Assembly (NCBI GenBank): GCA_007134875.1
Contig: SLJY01000057.1
Coordinates: 1-37,169, forward strand
Source of the DNA: Desulfobacterales bacterium
Lineage (GTDB): Bacteria > Desulfobacterota > Desulfobacteria > Desulfobacterales > Desulfosalsimonadaceae
DNA: 37,169 bases
Direction: 5' to 3'
This document shows, one piece after another, positions 7,574 through 14,896 of this stretch. The position numbers and the translations under genes are program-made. Each line of letters starts with the position of its first letter. Position 1 is the stretch's first letter. The notes below the pieces were generated by a model. It was not told where the DNA came from. It saw only the letters and a list, made by a program, of their open reading frames with translations, and did not search any database.

Positions 7574-9343
7574 ATGTTTTATGATATTGCTTTTTATATT
7601 TCTTTAGCGGTTTTTTCCGCGGGTGTCTTTTGGCGCATCCGGACATGGTTCACCCGGAGGGTGGGTGATGTCGCCCATGAGCAGACAACCTTCGGCCGGG
7701 TGACCGGCGCCGTAAAAGCCGTGGTGTTTGCCCTTTTCAGCAAGCAGATATTCCGCTTAATTCGGGAATTTTTCGTCAATGTAGTGCTTCAATATAAAAT
7801 CCTCAGGGAGAATTCCGCACGCTGGATTATGCATATGCTGATTTTCGCGGGATTTTTGCTGTTGTTTTTTCTCCATGCCATCGACGACACCTACAGCCAT
7901 CCCTGGATTGACGGGTATTTTTCCACCCTGAACCCCTGGTTGTTTTTACGCAACCTCGGTGCATTCATGGTCCTTGCAGGACTTGGGATTGCCGTATACC
8001 GACGGTTGACCATCCCGGGCCTCAGAAAGCTGACCTATGCCATGGACCGGTACGCCATCGCCATCCTTGCAATCATCATTGTCAGCGGCGTTTTTCTGGA
8101 AGCTTCAAAAATCGTATCCCACCGGGCGTTCGAGGAGATGGCTCAGACCTATGCGCACCCGGACATCCGGATTGCCGATTGGGAAGATGATCCGGAACTT
8201 GAGGCCCTGATGGCCTACTGGCAGGAGAATTACGGGGTTGTGTTTCCTGAGCGGATCGAACCGGACAGCGAAAAACTTGCATGGGGAGCCGATGTGAACG
8301 ACGCATTCGCCTGCTCCATGTGCCACTCCCGGCCCCGGTCGGCCTTTTTAGCCTACCCAGCGGCCCGCGCGGTTTCATCGGCTGCAAACGCCATGACCAA
8401 TGCCGGTGCCGAGACGTTTTTCTGGTACGTTCATGTCCTGGCGTCCTTTATCGGCCTTGCGTATCTGCCTTTCAGCAAGTTTTTCCATATCTTTTCAACC
8501 CCGGTCCGGCTGCTCGCAAAGGTCAAAACCGGATCCGCGCCCGGATCCGTCCCGGCCAACATCGCGACCCTGAGGGCCATGGAACTCGATGCCTGCATGC
8601 ACTGCGCCAATTGCAGCCTGCGGTGCTCTGTGGGCCCGGTATTCGAAACGATTCCCAACCAGGCGATCCTGCCTTCCGAGAAGATCGGCGATCTGAAAAA
8701 CATGGTCCTCAACCGGAACCTGCCCACGGAAGAGCTGCTGCGGATTGCCGAGGGCGCCTGGATCTGCACGAACTGTCATCGCTGCACCGATGTGTGCCCG
8801 GCCGGTATCAATCTCCAGGACCTGTGGTTTTCCATCCGGGAGGAACTGGCCCGGCGCGGTTATCCGGAACCGTACGTGCAGGCGATGAAAAAAGCCCTTG
8901 CCAAAGTGGATCACGAGGTCGACCTTCCCCTTGTTCCCCATCCGCAAAACGGAAAGGAGATGAAGGACGGGCTGCTGCTGTCCGCACAGGGGGCAACGTT
9001 TGCAAACTGCTACAATTGCATGACCTGTACCAATGTTTGCCCCGTTGTGGCCTGTTATGACAAACCGTCGCGGGAGCTGGGGTTTTTACCACACCAGATC
9101 ATGCATGCCCTTGGCTTGGGGTTACGGGACCAGGTGCTCTCGTCGCGGATGCTCTGGGACTGCGTGACCTGTTATGCATGCCAGGAGGCTTGTCCGCAAA
9201 ACGTCCGGGTGACCGATGTGCTCTATGAACTCAGAAACATTGCCTACCAGGATGTAAGAAACGGGATGAACGCCATGCCGGCAAAGGCGGCCGGCGACGA
9301 GCCGCAAACAACGCAGTGCCCGTTGGATAGCCGGAGTACATGA
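7574..9343 (+). CDS. Membrane cytochrome b fused to four HdrC-like Fe-S motifs, with a CxxCH motif
   Basis: This 589-residue protein probably passes electrons between membrane quinones or periplasmic carriers and the HdrB-like protein encoded next. The first 320 or so residues hold several hydrophobic segments resembling NarI/HdrE-type cytochrome b. The hydrophilic loop before the last of them contains CSMCH (C247 to H251), a c-type haem attachment signature. Four ferredoxin-type motifs follow, starting at about residues 341 (CMHCANC), 398 (CTNCHRCTDVCP), 479 (CYNCMTCTNVCP) and 530 (CVTCYACQEACP), which is like two HdrC units in tandem. The start at 7574 has AGGAAG nine bases upstream; the longer reading begins inside repeat B2. 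The exact partner and substrate are unknown. Confidence 0.85.
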   Translation: MFYDIAFYISLAVFSAGVFWRIRTWFTRRVGDVAHEQTTFGRVTGAVKAVVFALFSKQIFRLIREFFVNVVLQYKILRENSARWIMHMLIFAGFLLLFFLHAIDDTYSHPWIDGYFSTLNPWLFLRNLGAFMVLAGLGIAVYRRLTIPGLRKLTYAMDRYAIAILAIIIVSGVFLEASKIVSHRAFEEMAQTYAHPDIRIADWEDDPELEALMAYWQENYGVVFPERIEPDSEKLAWGADVNDAFACSMCHSRPRSAFLAYPAARAVSSAANAMTNAGAETFFWYVHVLASFIGLAYLPFSKFFHIFSTPVRLLAKVKTGSAPGSVPANIATLRAMELDACMHCANCSLRCSVGPVFETIPNQAILPSEKIGDLKNMVLNRNLPTEELLRIAEGAWICTNCHRCTDVCPAGINLQDLWFSIREELARRGYPEPYVQAMKKALAKVDHEVDLPLVPHPQNGKEMKDGLLLSAQGATFANCYNCMTCTNVCPVVACYDKPSRELGFLPHQIMHALGLGLRDQVLSSRMLWDCVTCYACQEACPQNVRVTDVLYELRNIAYQDVRNGMNAMPAKAAGDEPQTTQCPLDSRST

Positions 9344-9409
9344 TCCTTTCGGCACGTCACCGATACCGGCAGATGGATGCATGCAATTGATAAAACGAGG
9401 AATCGACCC

Positions 9410-10312
9410 ATGAAATATGCTTTTTTCGCGGGATGTAAAATTCCGTATTACGTACCCCAGTATGAAATTGCCACCCGAATGATCTTTTCCGCACTGGACA
9501 TCGGGCTAAAAGACGTCGAGTTCAACTGCTGCGGTTATCCGGTGCGCAATCTCGATTTTTATTCCTATCTTTATTCCGCAGCGCGCAACCTCGCTCTGGC
9601 GGAAAAGACGGCAGCCGGTCTTGTGACCCCCTGTAAATGCTGCTATGGCAGCTTCCGGCATGCCGCCTATATTCTTTCCGAACGAAAAGACCTCAAAGAG
9701 CGCATCAACACGCAGCTCGCCCCTTTGGAGCTGCAATACACCGGAGAACTGAAAATACGGCATATTCTCCAGGTGCTCTACCATGATGCCGGCATTGATG
9801 CCATTAAGGCAAATGTTCGAAATCCGCTCGACGGCTCGCGGGCTGCAGTCCATTACGGCTGCCATGCGCTGCGTCCTAGCCGGATAACGGACTTTGACAA
9901 TCCGGACAACCCGACGATGTTCGATCGGCTGGTTGAGGCAACGGGTGTTGTAAGCGTGCAGTGGCCCATGCGGCTCGACTGCTGCGGGAACCCGTTGTGG
10001 CAGAAAAACGACCGCCTTTCACGGTTTCTGGCCGCTAAGAAAATCAACAGTGCACTGGATGCCGGTGCGGAGTATATCTGTGTTTCATGTACCTATTGCC
10101 AGATCCAGTTCGACCAGTTGCAGCAGGCCATGCTTGAAGCTGCCGACATTGAAACCCCGCTTCCGTCGATCCTGTATCCGCAGCTTTTGGGATTGGCTAT
10201 GGGGTTTTCTTATAAGCGGCTGGGGATGGATACCCATTATCTGGATGCGCAATCCGTTGCCGCGCCCCGCAAGAAAAAGGAGGATGACCGCTCCGTTGCG
10301 GAAACCGCTTGA
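9410..10312 (+). CDS. HdrB-like CCG-domain protein
   Basis: This 300-residue soluble protein has two cysteine-rich CCG domains, the signature of heterodisulfide reductase subunit B and its relatives. The first has C-x(n)-CCGYP then CKCC; the second has GCH, CCGNP and CTYC. Both are complete, so two non-cubane clusters of the HdrB type are expected. It follows the cytochrome b/HdrC gene by 66 bp on the same strand. Together they look like an Hdr-type membrane complex with the B subunit as the thiol/disulfide or related catalytic site. The start at 9410 is preceded by GAGG. The true substrate is not evident; CoM-S-S-CoB is not expected in this kind of organism. Confidence 0.88.
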   Translation: MKYAFFAGCKIPYYVPQYEIATRMIFSALDIGLKDVEFNCCGYPVRNLDFYSYLYSAARNLALAEKTAAGLVTPCKCCYGSFRHAAYILSERKDLKERINTQLAPLELQYTGELKIRHILQVLYHDAGIDAIKANVRNPLDGSRAAVHYGCHALRPSRITDFDNPDNPTMFDRLVEATGVVSVQWPMRLDCCGNPLWQKNDRLSRFLAAKKINSALDAGAEYICVSCTYCQIQFDQLQQAMLEAADIETPLPSILYPQLLGLAMGFSYKRLGMDTHYLDAQSVAAPRKKKEDDRSVAETA

Positions 10313-10329
10313 TCTTTATTATCGAGGCC

Positions 10330-11133
10330 TCAGGATACGGTTTTGCGGTATACGTACCGGTCATACCGGAGGAGATTCTGTCGTCCGGGATCCGGAATTT
10401 CCTCTTTCGCGCCAATGATCAGAAAACCGTACGGTGCAATGGCTGAGGTGATGCGCCCGAGCGGTGCGGAAAACACCGTTTCCGGGTGGTAGGTCAGGAT
10501 GCTGTTTCGCAGGAACACGATATCCAGATTTTCTTCCGGCAAAGCCTCTTCCAGGTGATCAAGCGCTTTCCAGTACACGTTTTGCTGCAAAGATCCGGCC
10601 ACTGCAAAACGGTTTTCCCCGTGTTTCGAAAACCAGCGGGCCAGTCTTGTTTCACCCACTTCCTGCAGGGTGCCCGCAGGGTATATCCCGGTTCTGGCCC
10701 GCTCTATGTAATCCGGATTCAGATCGGTTGCCAGGATTCTGAGTTCAGGCGGATTTTCGAGGTTGCCTGAAAATTCCTCCCACAGAATCCTGAAGCTGTA
10801 AACCTCTTCGCCCCCGGCGCATCCGGCAAACCATATTTTCAGAGGACTGCGGCCCTGCTTTACGAGCCCCGGCAGCACCCGTTCCTCCAGTATAACCCAC
10901 AGGCGGCGGTCCCGGAAAAAACGGGAGATGGAAACGCCCATCAGCCGCTTGCATTCGGCTCGCGCTTTTTCGTCCGCGGAAAGGCGTTCGATGTAATCGG
11001 CCATGTCCCGGCAGTCCAGTTCCTGCATGTGGCGGCTGATCCGTTTTTTGACCCCTTTCCGGACCTTGCGGTAGCCTTTCCACGAAGCGTTCATGAAGTC
11101 CAGCAATTGTGAGAACCGGGAGTCGTCCAACAA
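10330..11133 (-). CDS. cheR: CheR-type protein-glutamate O-methyltransferase
   Basis: This 267-residue protein has the CheR architecture. A helical N-terminal domain with the GVSISRFFRD signature (the usual motif is TxFFRd) precedes the SAM-binding domain with IWFAGCAGGEEVYS. CheR methylates glutamates of chemoreceptors or related signalling proteins. No receptor, cheB or cheA is nearby, so it may serve a non-chemotaxis signalling array. The usual CSTGEEPYS-like motif reads AGCAGGEEVYS here. The start appears to be TTG at 11133 with AGAGGA just upstream; the first ATG (11094) lacks a ribosome-binding site. It ends 18 bp from the convergent HdrB-like gene and begins 62 bp from a divergent methyltransferase. 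Confidence 0.88.
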   Translation of the reverse strand: MLDDSRFSQLLDFMNASWKGYRKVRKGVKKRISRHMQELDCRDMADYIERLSADEKARAECKRLMGVSISRFFRDRRLWVILEERVLPGLVKQGRSPLKIWFAGCAGGEEVYSFRILWEEFSGNLENPPELRILATDLNPDYIERARTGIYPAGTLQEVGETRLARWFSKHGENRFAVAGSLQQNVYWKALDHLEEALPEENLDIVFLRNSILTYHPETVFSAPLGRITSAIAPYGFLIIGAKEEIPDPGRQNLLRYDRYVYRKTVS

Positions 11134-11195
11134 TGTTCCTCTTTAGAAGGCCTTCGGGTTTGCAATGCCCAGTTTATATGCTAAAAGGAATATAC

Positions 11196-11816
11196 ATGAA
11201 GAAAGCTTGGTTTGGCGAAAAAATTCTTCCTCTTCTTCTGGATGCATCGTGCAGCCTCAAACCGTTTCGCAGGCAGCGCGCAAAGGTGGTTCCACAGGCA
11301 AGCGGAAGGGTGCTGGAAATCGGAATCGGAACAGGCCTGAATATTCCTTTTTACGATTCCGGGCAGGTCGGCTCGATCATTGGCCTTGATCCATCGGAAC
11401 CAATGCACCGCCTGGCACGCCGCCGAATAAGAACCGCCGCCGCTCCAGCGCGACTTGTCGCCGCTTTGGCCGAGCGGATGCCGTTTCCGGATGATTCTTT
11501 CGATTCGGTGGTATCCACCTGTACGCTTTGCAGCGTTTCAGATCCATCTGCCGTACTGCGGGAAATCCTGAGAGTGCTGAGGACCGGGGGGCGGTTCCTG
11601 TTTTCCGAGCACGGACTTTGTCCTGAAAAACATGTTGCGAAATGGCAGTACCGCCTGCAGCCATACTGGACAAGGGTTGCCGGAGGCTGCCACCTGGACA
11701 GGAATATTCCTTTCCTGCTCGATCAAAACGGTTTTACTGCCAGGATGTCATCGGGTTATATAATCCGCCCCCGGATAGCGGGTTACACGTACTGGGGCGA
11801 AGCGTCTGCGGCGTGA
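11196..11816 (+). CDS. Class I SAM-dependent methyltransferase (UbiE/PmtA-like)
   Basis: This 206-residue methyltransferase has the SAM-binding loop VLEIGIGTGLNIPFYD, the acidic ribose contact in IGLDPSE, and the post-motif block FPDDSFDSVVSTCTLCSV typical of small class I enzymes. These include phosphatidylethanolamine and ubiquinone/menaquinone methyltransferases. Arg- and Trp-rich C-terminal segments resemble lipid-methylating members, but the substrate is uncertain. AAGGAA lies five bases before the ATG at 11196; the longer reading upstream overlaps the cheR start region and is unlikely. A terminator follows at 11908-11930. Confidence 0.87.
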   Translation: MKKAWFGEKILPLLLDASCSLKPFRRQRAKVVPQASGRVLEIGIGTGLNIPFYDSGQVGSIIGLDPSEPMHRLARRRIRTAAAPARLVAALAERMPFPDDSFDSVVSTCTLCSVSDPSAVLREILRVLRTGGRFLFSEHGLCPEKHVAKWQYRLQPYWTRVAGGCHLDRNIPFLLDQNGFTARMSSGYIIRPRIAGYTYWGEASAA

Positions 11817-11907
11817 TGCTCTGTGATGCGGTGTCATTAGAGTCCGGGGCAGGTTATCTCGATGCGTTTAATATTGTGGCGGTAACCGCATGTTACGCAG
11901 TGATGGG

Positions 11908-11930
11908 GCCCGTCAAAGGCGGGCTTTTTT
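11908..11930 (+). terminator. Rho-independent terminator
   Basis: A seven-pair stem (GCCCGTC with GGCGGGC, one G-T pair) with a three-base loop is followed directly by six T residues. It lies 92 bp after the methyltransferase gene. Confidence 0.8.
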
Positions 11931-12060
11931 CGGAAAGCCCCTGCTGTAAAACAAAACAAACAGATTTTTTATACTTACCGGCATTGCATCCAGCACACGA
12001 ACCACGAGAAATACACATAATACACGAAACCATTTATACAGTCTGCCCCGGTCCCCGGCA

Positions 12061-13106
12061 TTCCTTTTTGCCGCTATATACGGGCTTTTGTTGTCGCTGT
12101 TTACCATTTCTGCCTGGACGCCTGATGCGGTGCAGTTCAGCATCTCCCCGCTGGTGACGTCCGGTCACAACGACCGGGCGGTTTCTCCGTCTCCGGACGG
12201 ATCGGCCATTTCATACGACCTCTACGTGTTCAGCTCGGGCACGGAGGGTTTGATTTCCGTGAACTGGGACGGAAGCGATCGGCGTCGAATCGGAGCCCGG
12301 GTAAACGTGGCGCATCTCAGCATCACCGGCGACCGGGTCGTTTATATCGCAAAGGCCGTGTGGGCGTGGTTCCTGTTGACGGGGGCGAGCACCAACATCC
12401 AGACATTTCGGATCGCATCCGAATCGATCGCCGGGAGCAGTCTTTACAGAAATCCCGTGAAGCCGCACGCGTGATGGAAGAGGGCTTTTACCGGTCGGGT
12501 ATGAAATGCCGGGATTGGCCGGCAGTGGTGTCGGACTATGAAGATTTGATTCGCCGCGCCCGGACCGCCAGTGAATTCAGCGATATTGCCAACCGGCTGA
12601 TTGGGGAACTGGCCATATCCCATAAGGTTGCTGTTCCATGGGGTTTTTACTATCAGGAAATACTCGAAACTCATTACCCTGAATTACACGTTGTCCCCGA
12701 AAAAGATACGCTTAGCTGCCTTATGGCGGTTTCCGCCGGAAAGGTCGATGCCGCCCTGGCGGAAAAGCCGGTGTTCGATTTTCTTATCAACCGGCACTTC
12801 CTGGTGGACCTTAAAAGTCTTCCATTAGTGGAGGGATCGCATTTTGACAATACGCCTGTATCCATCGGCGTGCGCAGAGACAGCGAAATCCTGCGCAATA
12901 TTCTGAAAAAGGCAATGGACCGGGTCTCGCAGGAGGAACTTTCCAGGCTGAACAGGCGCTGGCCCTACCAGGACGGGTCCCTGGCCGGCAGGCCCCAGAT
13001 TGACCGCGTGGTGTTTTATTGCCTTGCCCGGGCCATGAATGAATGGTTTTTGGGGGTAAATTTTGCTTGCGGGGAACCCGCCGGGAAGTGTAAGTTGTAT
13101 TTTTGA
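12061..13106 (+). pseudogene. Chimeric pseudogene: tricorn-like protease remnant joined to a solute-binding (SBP family 3) domain
   Basis: Three remnants lie in line. A hydrophobic leader and a beta-propeller-like piece (VSPSPDGSAISYDL, LISVNWDGSDRRRI) run in one frame to about 12360 without a proper start codon. After a frameshift, a helical segment with EAARVMEEGFY, CRDWPAVVSDYEDL and SDIANRLIGELAISH matches the region between propeller and protease of tricorn-type S41 peptidases. At about 12625 it changes mid-frame to KVAVPWGFYYQEILETHYPE, the C-terminal lobe of a family 3 substrate-binding domain, up to SRLNRRWPYQ. The last 45 residues match neither. The protease catalytic domain and the binding-protein N-lobe are missing. 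The flanking spacer 11931-12060 holds no gene. Confidence 0.7.
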
Positions 13107-13111
13107 AATAT

Positions 13112-13261
13112 GACGGCTTTGCAAAAGCCCGGCATCAAGGCTTCCGCAGCCACAAGGAATTCATGGCGCCTGCTTTTCATGAAGGGCTTGGTGGGTTGTT
13201 TTTGATTCTGGTATTGGGCTTTTACGAAGCCGTCAAGATATTGGACTTTTACGAAGTCGTC
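13112..13261 (+). mobile_element. Diverged family A element, copy A5
   Basis: The left arm is GACGGCTTTGCAAAAG with ATCAAGGCTT. The right terminus is present twice in tandem (CTTTTACGAAGCCGTCAAG at about 13219-13237, then CTTTTACGAAGTCGTCAAG at about 13246-13264), and the centre is unrelated to other copies. It ends only 14 bp before the Fic start codon. Confidence 0.65.
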
Positions 13262-13275
13262 AAGAGTATATCCCC

Positions 13276-14382
13276 ATGCCGTTTCATCCGAATATCCCGT
13301 TTAATGATCTTCCGCTGCTGCCCCCGGAAACAACTGTGCTGACGCCGTCCGTCCTTGAAAAGGCGGCTGAGGCGGGGCAGGCCCTTAAGGAATTTGATCG
13401 CATGAGAGGGGACCTGGAAAGCTGTTCCTTTTTAATGGATTCTCTGGTTCTTCTTGAAGCAAAGGACAGCTCGGAGATCGAGAACATCTATACGTCCCAT
13501 GAGGATCTTTTTATGGCCTCTGCATTGGGACCGGACGGATTCCACCCGGCGACAAGCGAGGTGCTCAGGTATCATGACGCGTTTTGGGAAGCGTGGAATG
13601 CCGTCTGCAAGCGTTCCTTTATCGCCACCTCGCTATGTGTGGAGATTGTTCGCAGGATCAAGGAAGATCAATCCGGTATAAGGCGGTTGCCCGGGGCCAG
13701 GATTGTGGACTTTGCCGCCGGAAAAGTGGTGTACGCACCGCCCGAAGGAGAATCGCTCATCAGGAAAAAGCTGAAAAATCTGGAGGATTTCATCCATTCC
13801 GGCGACGGCATGGACCCGTTGGTCAAGCTATCATTGGCTCACTACCAGTTTGAGGCCATCCATCCCTTTCCAGACGGAAACGGGCGTACCGGGCGCATTC
13901 TGAACATATTGCTTCTGCAGCTTTATGGACTGCTGGGACATCCGGGGTTGAATCTGAGCCGCTACATTGTTCAAAGGGAGCGTGAATACTACAGGTTGCT
14001 CAATGAGGTCTCTGAAAAAGGTGCTTGGGAACCGTGGATCCTTTTCATGATGGAAGCGATCCGGGAAACGGCAACCCGGTCTTTAGAAATAATTTCAGCT
14101 ATCCGGAAGCTGGTTGCGGAAACTGCTGAAAAAGCAGAAAGGGATTTGCCCCCCGGCGTCTCTCCGAACACCTTGGCCGCATGGATATTTCGTCAACCCT
14201 ATGTCCGAACCCGGTCTCTTGTTGATGCAGGTGTTGCGGAAAAGGGCGTCGCGGAAGACTGCTTCGGAAAGCTGGAAGAAATTGGCGTAGTAAAAAAAGT
14301 GGATACGGATGGCGGGACGCTCTTTTATAACGAAGCATTGTTTGATGCACTCGTAAAAAGTCGTGATCTGGCGGCTTTGTAA
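13276..14382 (+). CDS. Fic family AMP-transferase-type protein with N-terminal inhibitory motif
   Basis: This 368-residue protein has the canonical Fic motif HPFPDGNGRTGR at residues 196-207, with the catalytic histidine, anion-binding loop and arginines intact. Such proteins usually transfer AMP from ATP to a target side chain. SSEIEN at residues 65-70 fits the (S/T)xxxE(G/N) inhibitory helix of class II Fic proteins, so activity is probably self-restrained. A winged-helix-like C-terminal region follows (about 290-360). Targets are unknown and no antitoxin gene adjoins. The last 13 residues and the stop codon come from inserted element A6. Without it, the frame would continue through the second target copy as DLLIQ and stop at 14515-14517. 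The start has no strong ribosome-binding site, and element A5 lies directly upstream. Confidence 0.92.
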   Translation: MPFHPNIPFNDLPLLPPETTVLTPSVLEKAAEAGQALKEFDRMRGDLESCSFLMDSLVLLEAKDSSEIENIYTSHEDLFMASALGPDGFHPATSEVLRYHDAFWEAWNAVCKRSFIATSLCVEIVRRIKEDQSGIRRLPGARIVDFAAGKVVYAPPEGESLIRKKLKNLEDFIHSGDGMDPLVKLSLAHYQFEAIHPFPDGNGRTGRILNILLLQLYGLLGHPGLNLSRYIVQREREYYRLLNEVSEKGAWEPWILFMMEAIRETATRSLEIISAIRKLVAETAEKAERDLPPGVSPNTLAAWIFRQPYVRTRSLVDAGVAEKGVAEDCFGKLEEIGVVKKVDTDGGTLFYNEALFDALVKSRDLAAL

Positions 14383-14492
14383 AAATTTCAAGATCAAGGC
14401 TTGCGCAATTTCGAGGAATGCAGCGTACTTGGCGTAGGTGAGATTCTGAGGAATTGGGCATAACGAAGATATTGGACTTTTACGAAGCCGTC
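14344..14492 (+). mobile_element. Family A MITE-like element, copy A6, in the 3' end of the Fic gene
   Basis: A complete 149-bp copy beginning GATGCACTCGTAAAAAGTC and ending CTTTTACGAAGCCGTC. It has a perfect 7-bp target duplication, ATTGTTT, at 14337-14343 and 14493-14499. Its first 39 bases are translated as the Fic C-terminus and provide the TAA stop. Confidence 0.92.
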
Positions 14493-14541
14493 ATTGTTTG
14501 ACTTGCTCATACAATGAAGGCATATACAGTTTTTATTGTTT

Positions 14542-14846
14542 GACGATTTCGTATAAAGTCCAATATCTTCGTTACACGCGATTGCTCAGGGTTTCACGTG
14601 CGCCAGGTGCTTTTATTCTTCGAAATCACGCAAGCCTTAATTTTGACGGCTTCGTAAAAAGTCCAATATCTGCGTTACGCGCGATTTCTCAGAATTTCAC
14701 GTACGCCAAGTACGCTGCATTCTTCAAAATCGCGCAAGCCTTGATCTTGAACTTTTTACAAAGCCGTCAGATCGCGACTTTTTACGAGTGCATCAATTTT
14801 GAACTTTTAACAAATTCATTGGATCACAAATTTTTACGGTTCCATC
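14542..14846 (-). mobile_element. Family A MITE-like element, copy A7 (split by A8)
   Basis: This reverse-orientation copy runs from GACGATTTCG at 14542 to CCATC at 14846 and is interrupted by A8 at 14645-14794. Joining the two halves gives an uninterrupted family A sequence (CAAGCCTTAATTTTGAAC across the join). Its own flanks, ATTGTTT (14535-14541) and AATGTTT (14847-14853), agree at six of seven positions. With A6 and A8 it accounts for almost all of the 514-bp spacer between the Fic gene and gdhA. Confidence 0.85.
14645..14794 (-). mobile_element. Family A MITE-like element, copy A8, inserted in A7
   Basis: A well-preserved 150-bp copy from GACGGCTTCGTAAAAAGTCC to CTTTTTACGAGTGCATC, flanked by the 6-bp duplication AATTTT at 14639-14644 and 14795-14800. 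It is closest to the consensus, suggesting recent activity. Confidence 0.92.
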
Positions 14847-14896
14847 AATGTTTAACGAATCATTCGGATCAAAGGGGAAAGGGGGGAAATCATATC

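Noticed and set aside
13112-14846. CRISPR array, considered because of closely spaced repeats near 14.3-14.8 kb
   Set aside because: The repeats are about 150 bp inverted-repeat elements in both orientations with target duplications, not short direct repeats with regular spacers, and no cas gene is present.
14498-14896. N-terminal extension of 133 codons on glutamate dehydrogenase
   Set aside because: The extension is translated from family A elements A7 and A8; similarity to the enzyme family begins only after GTG 14897.
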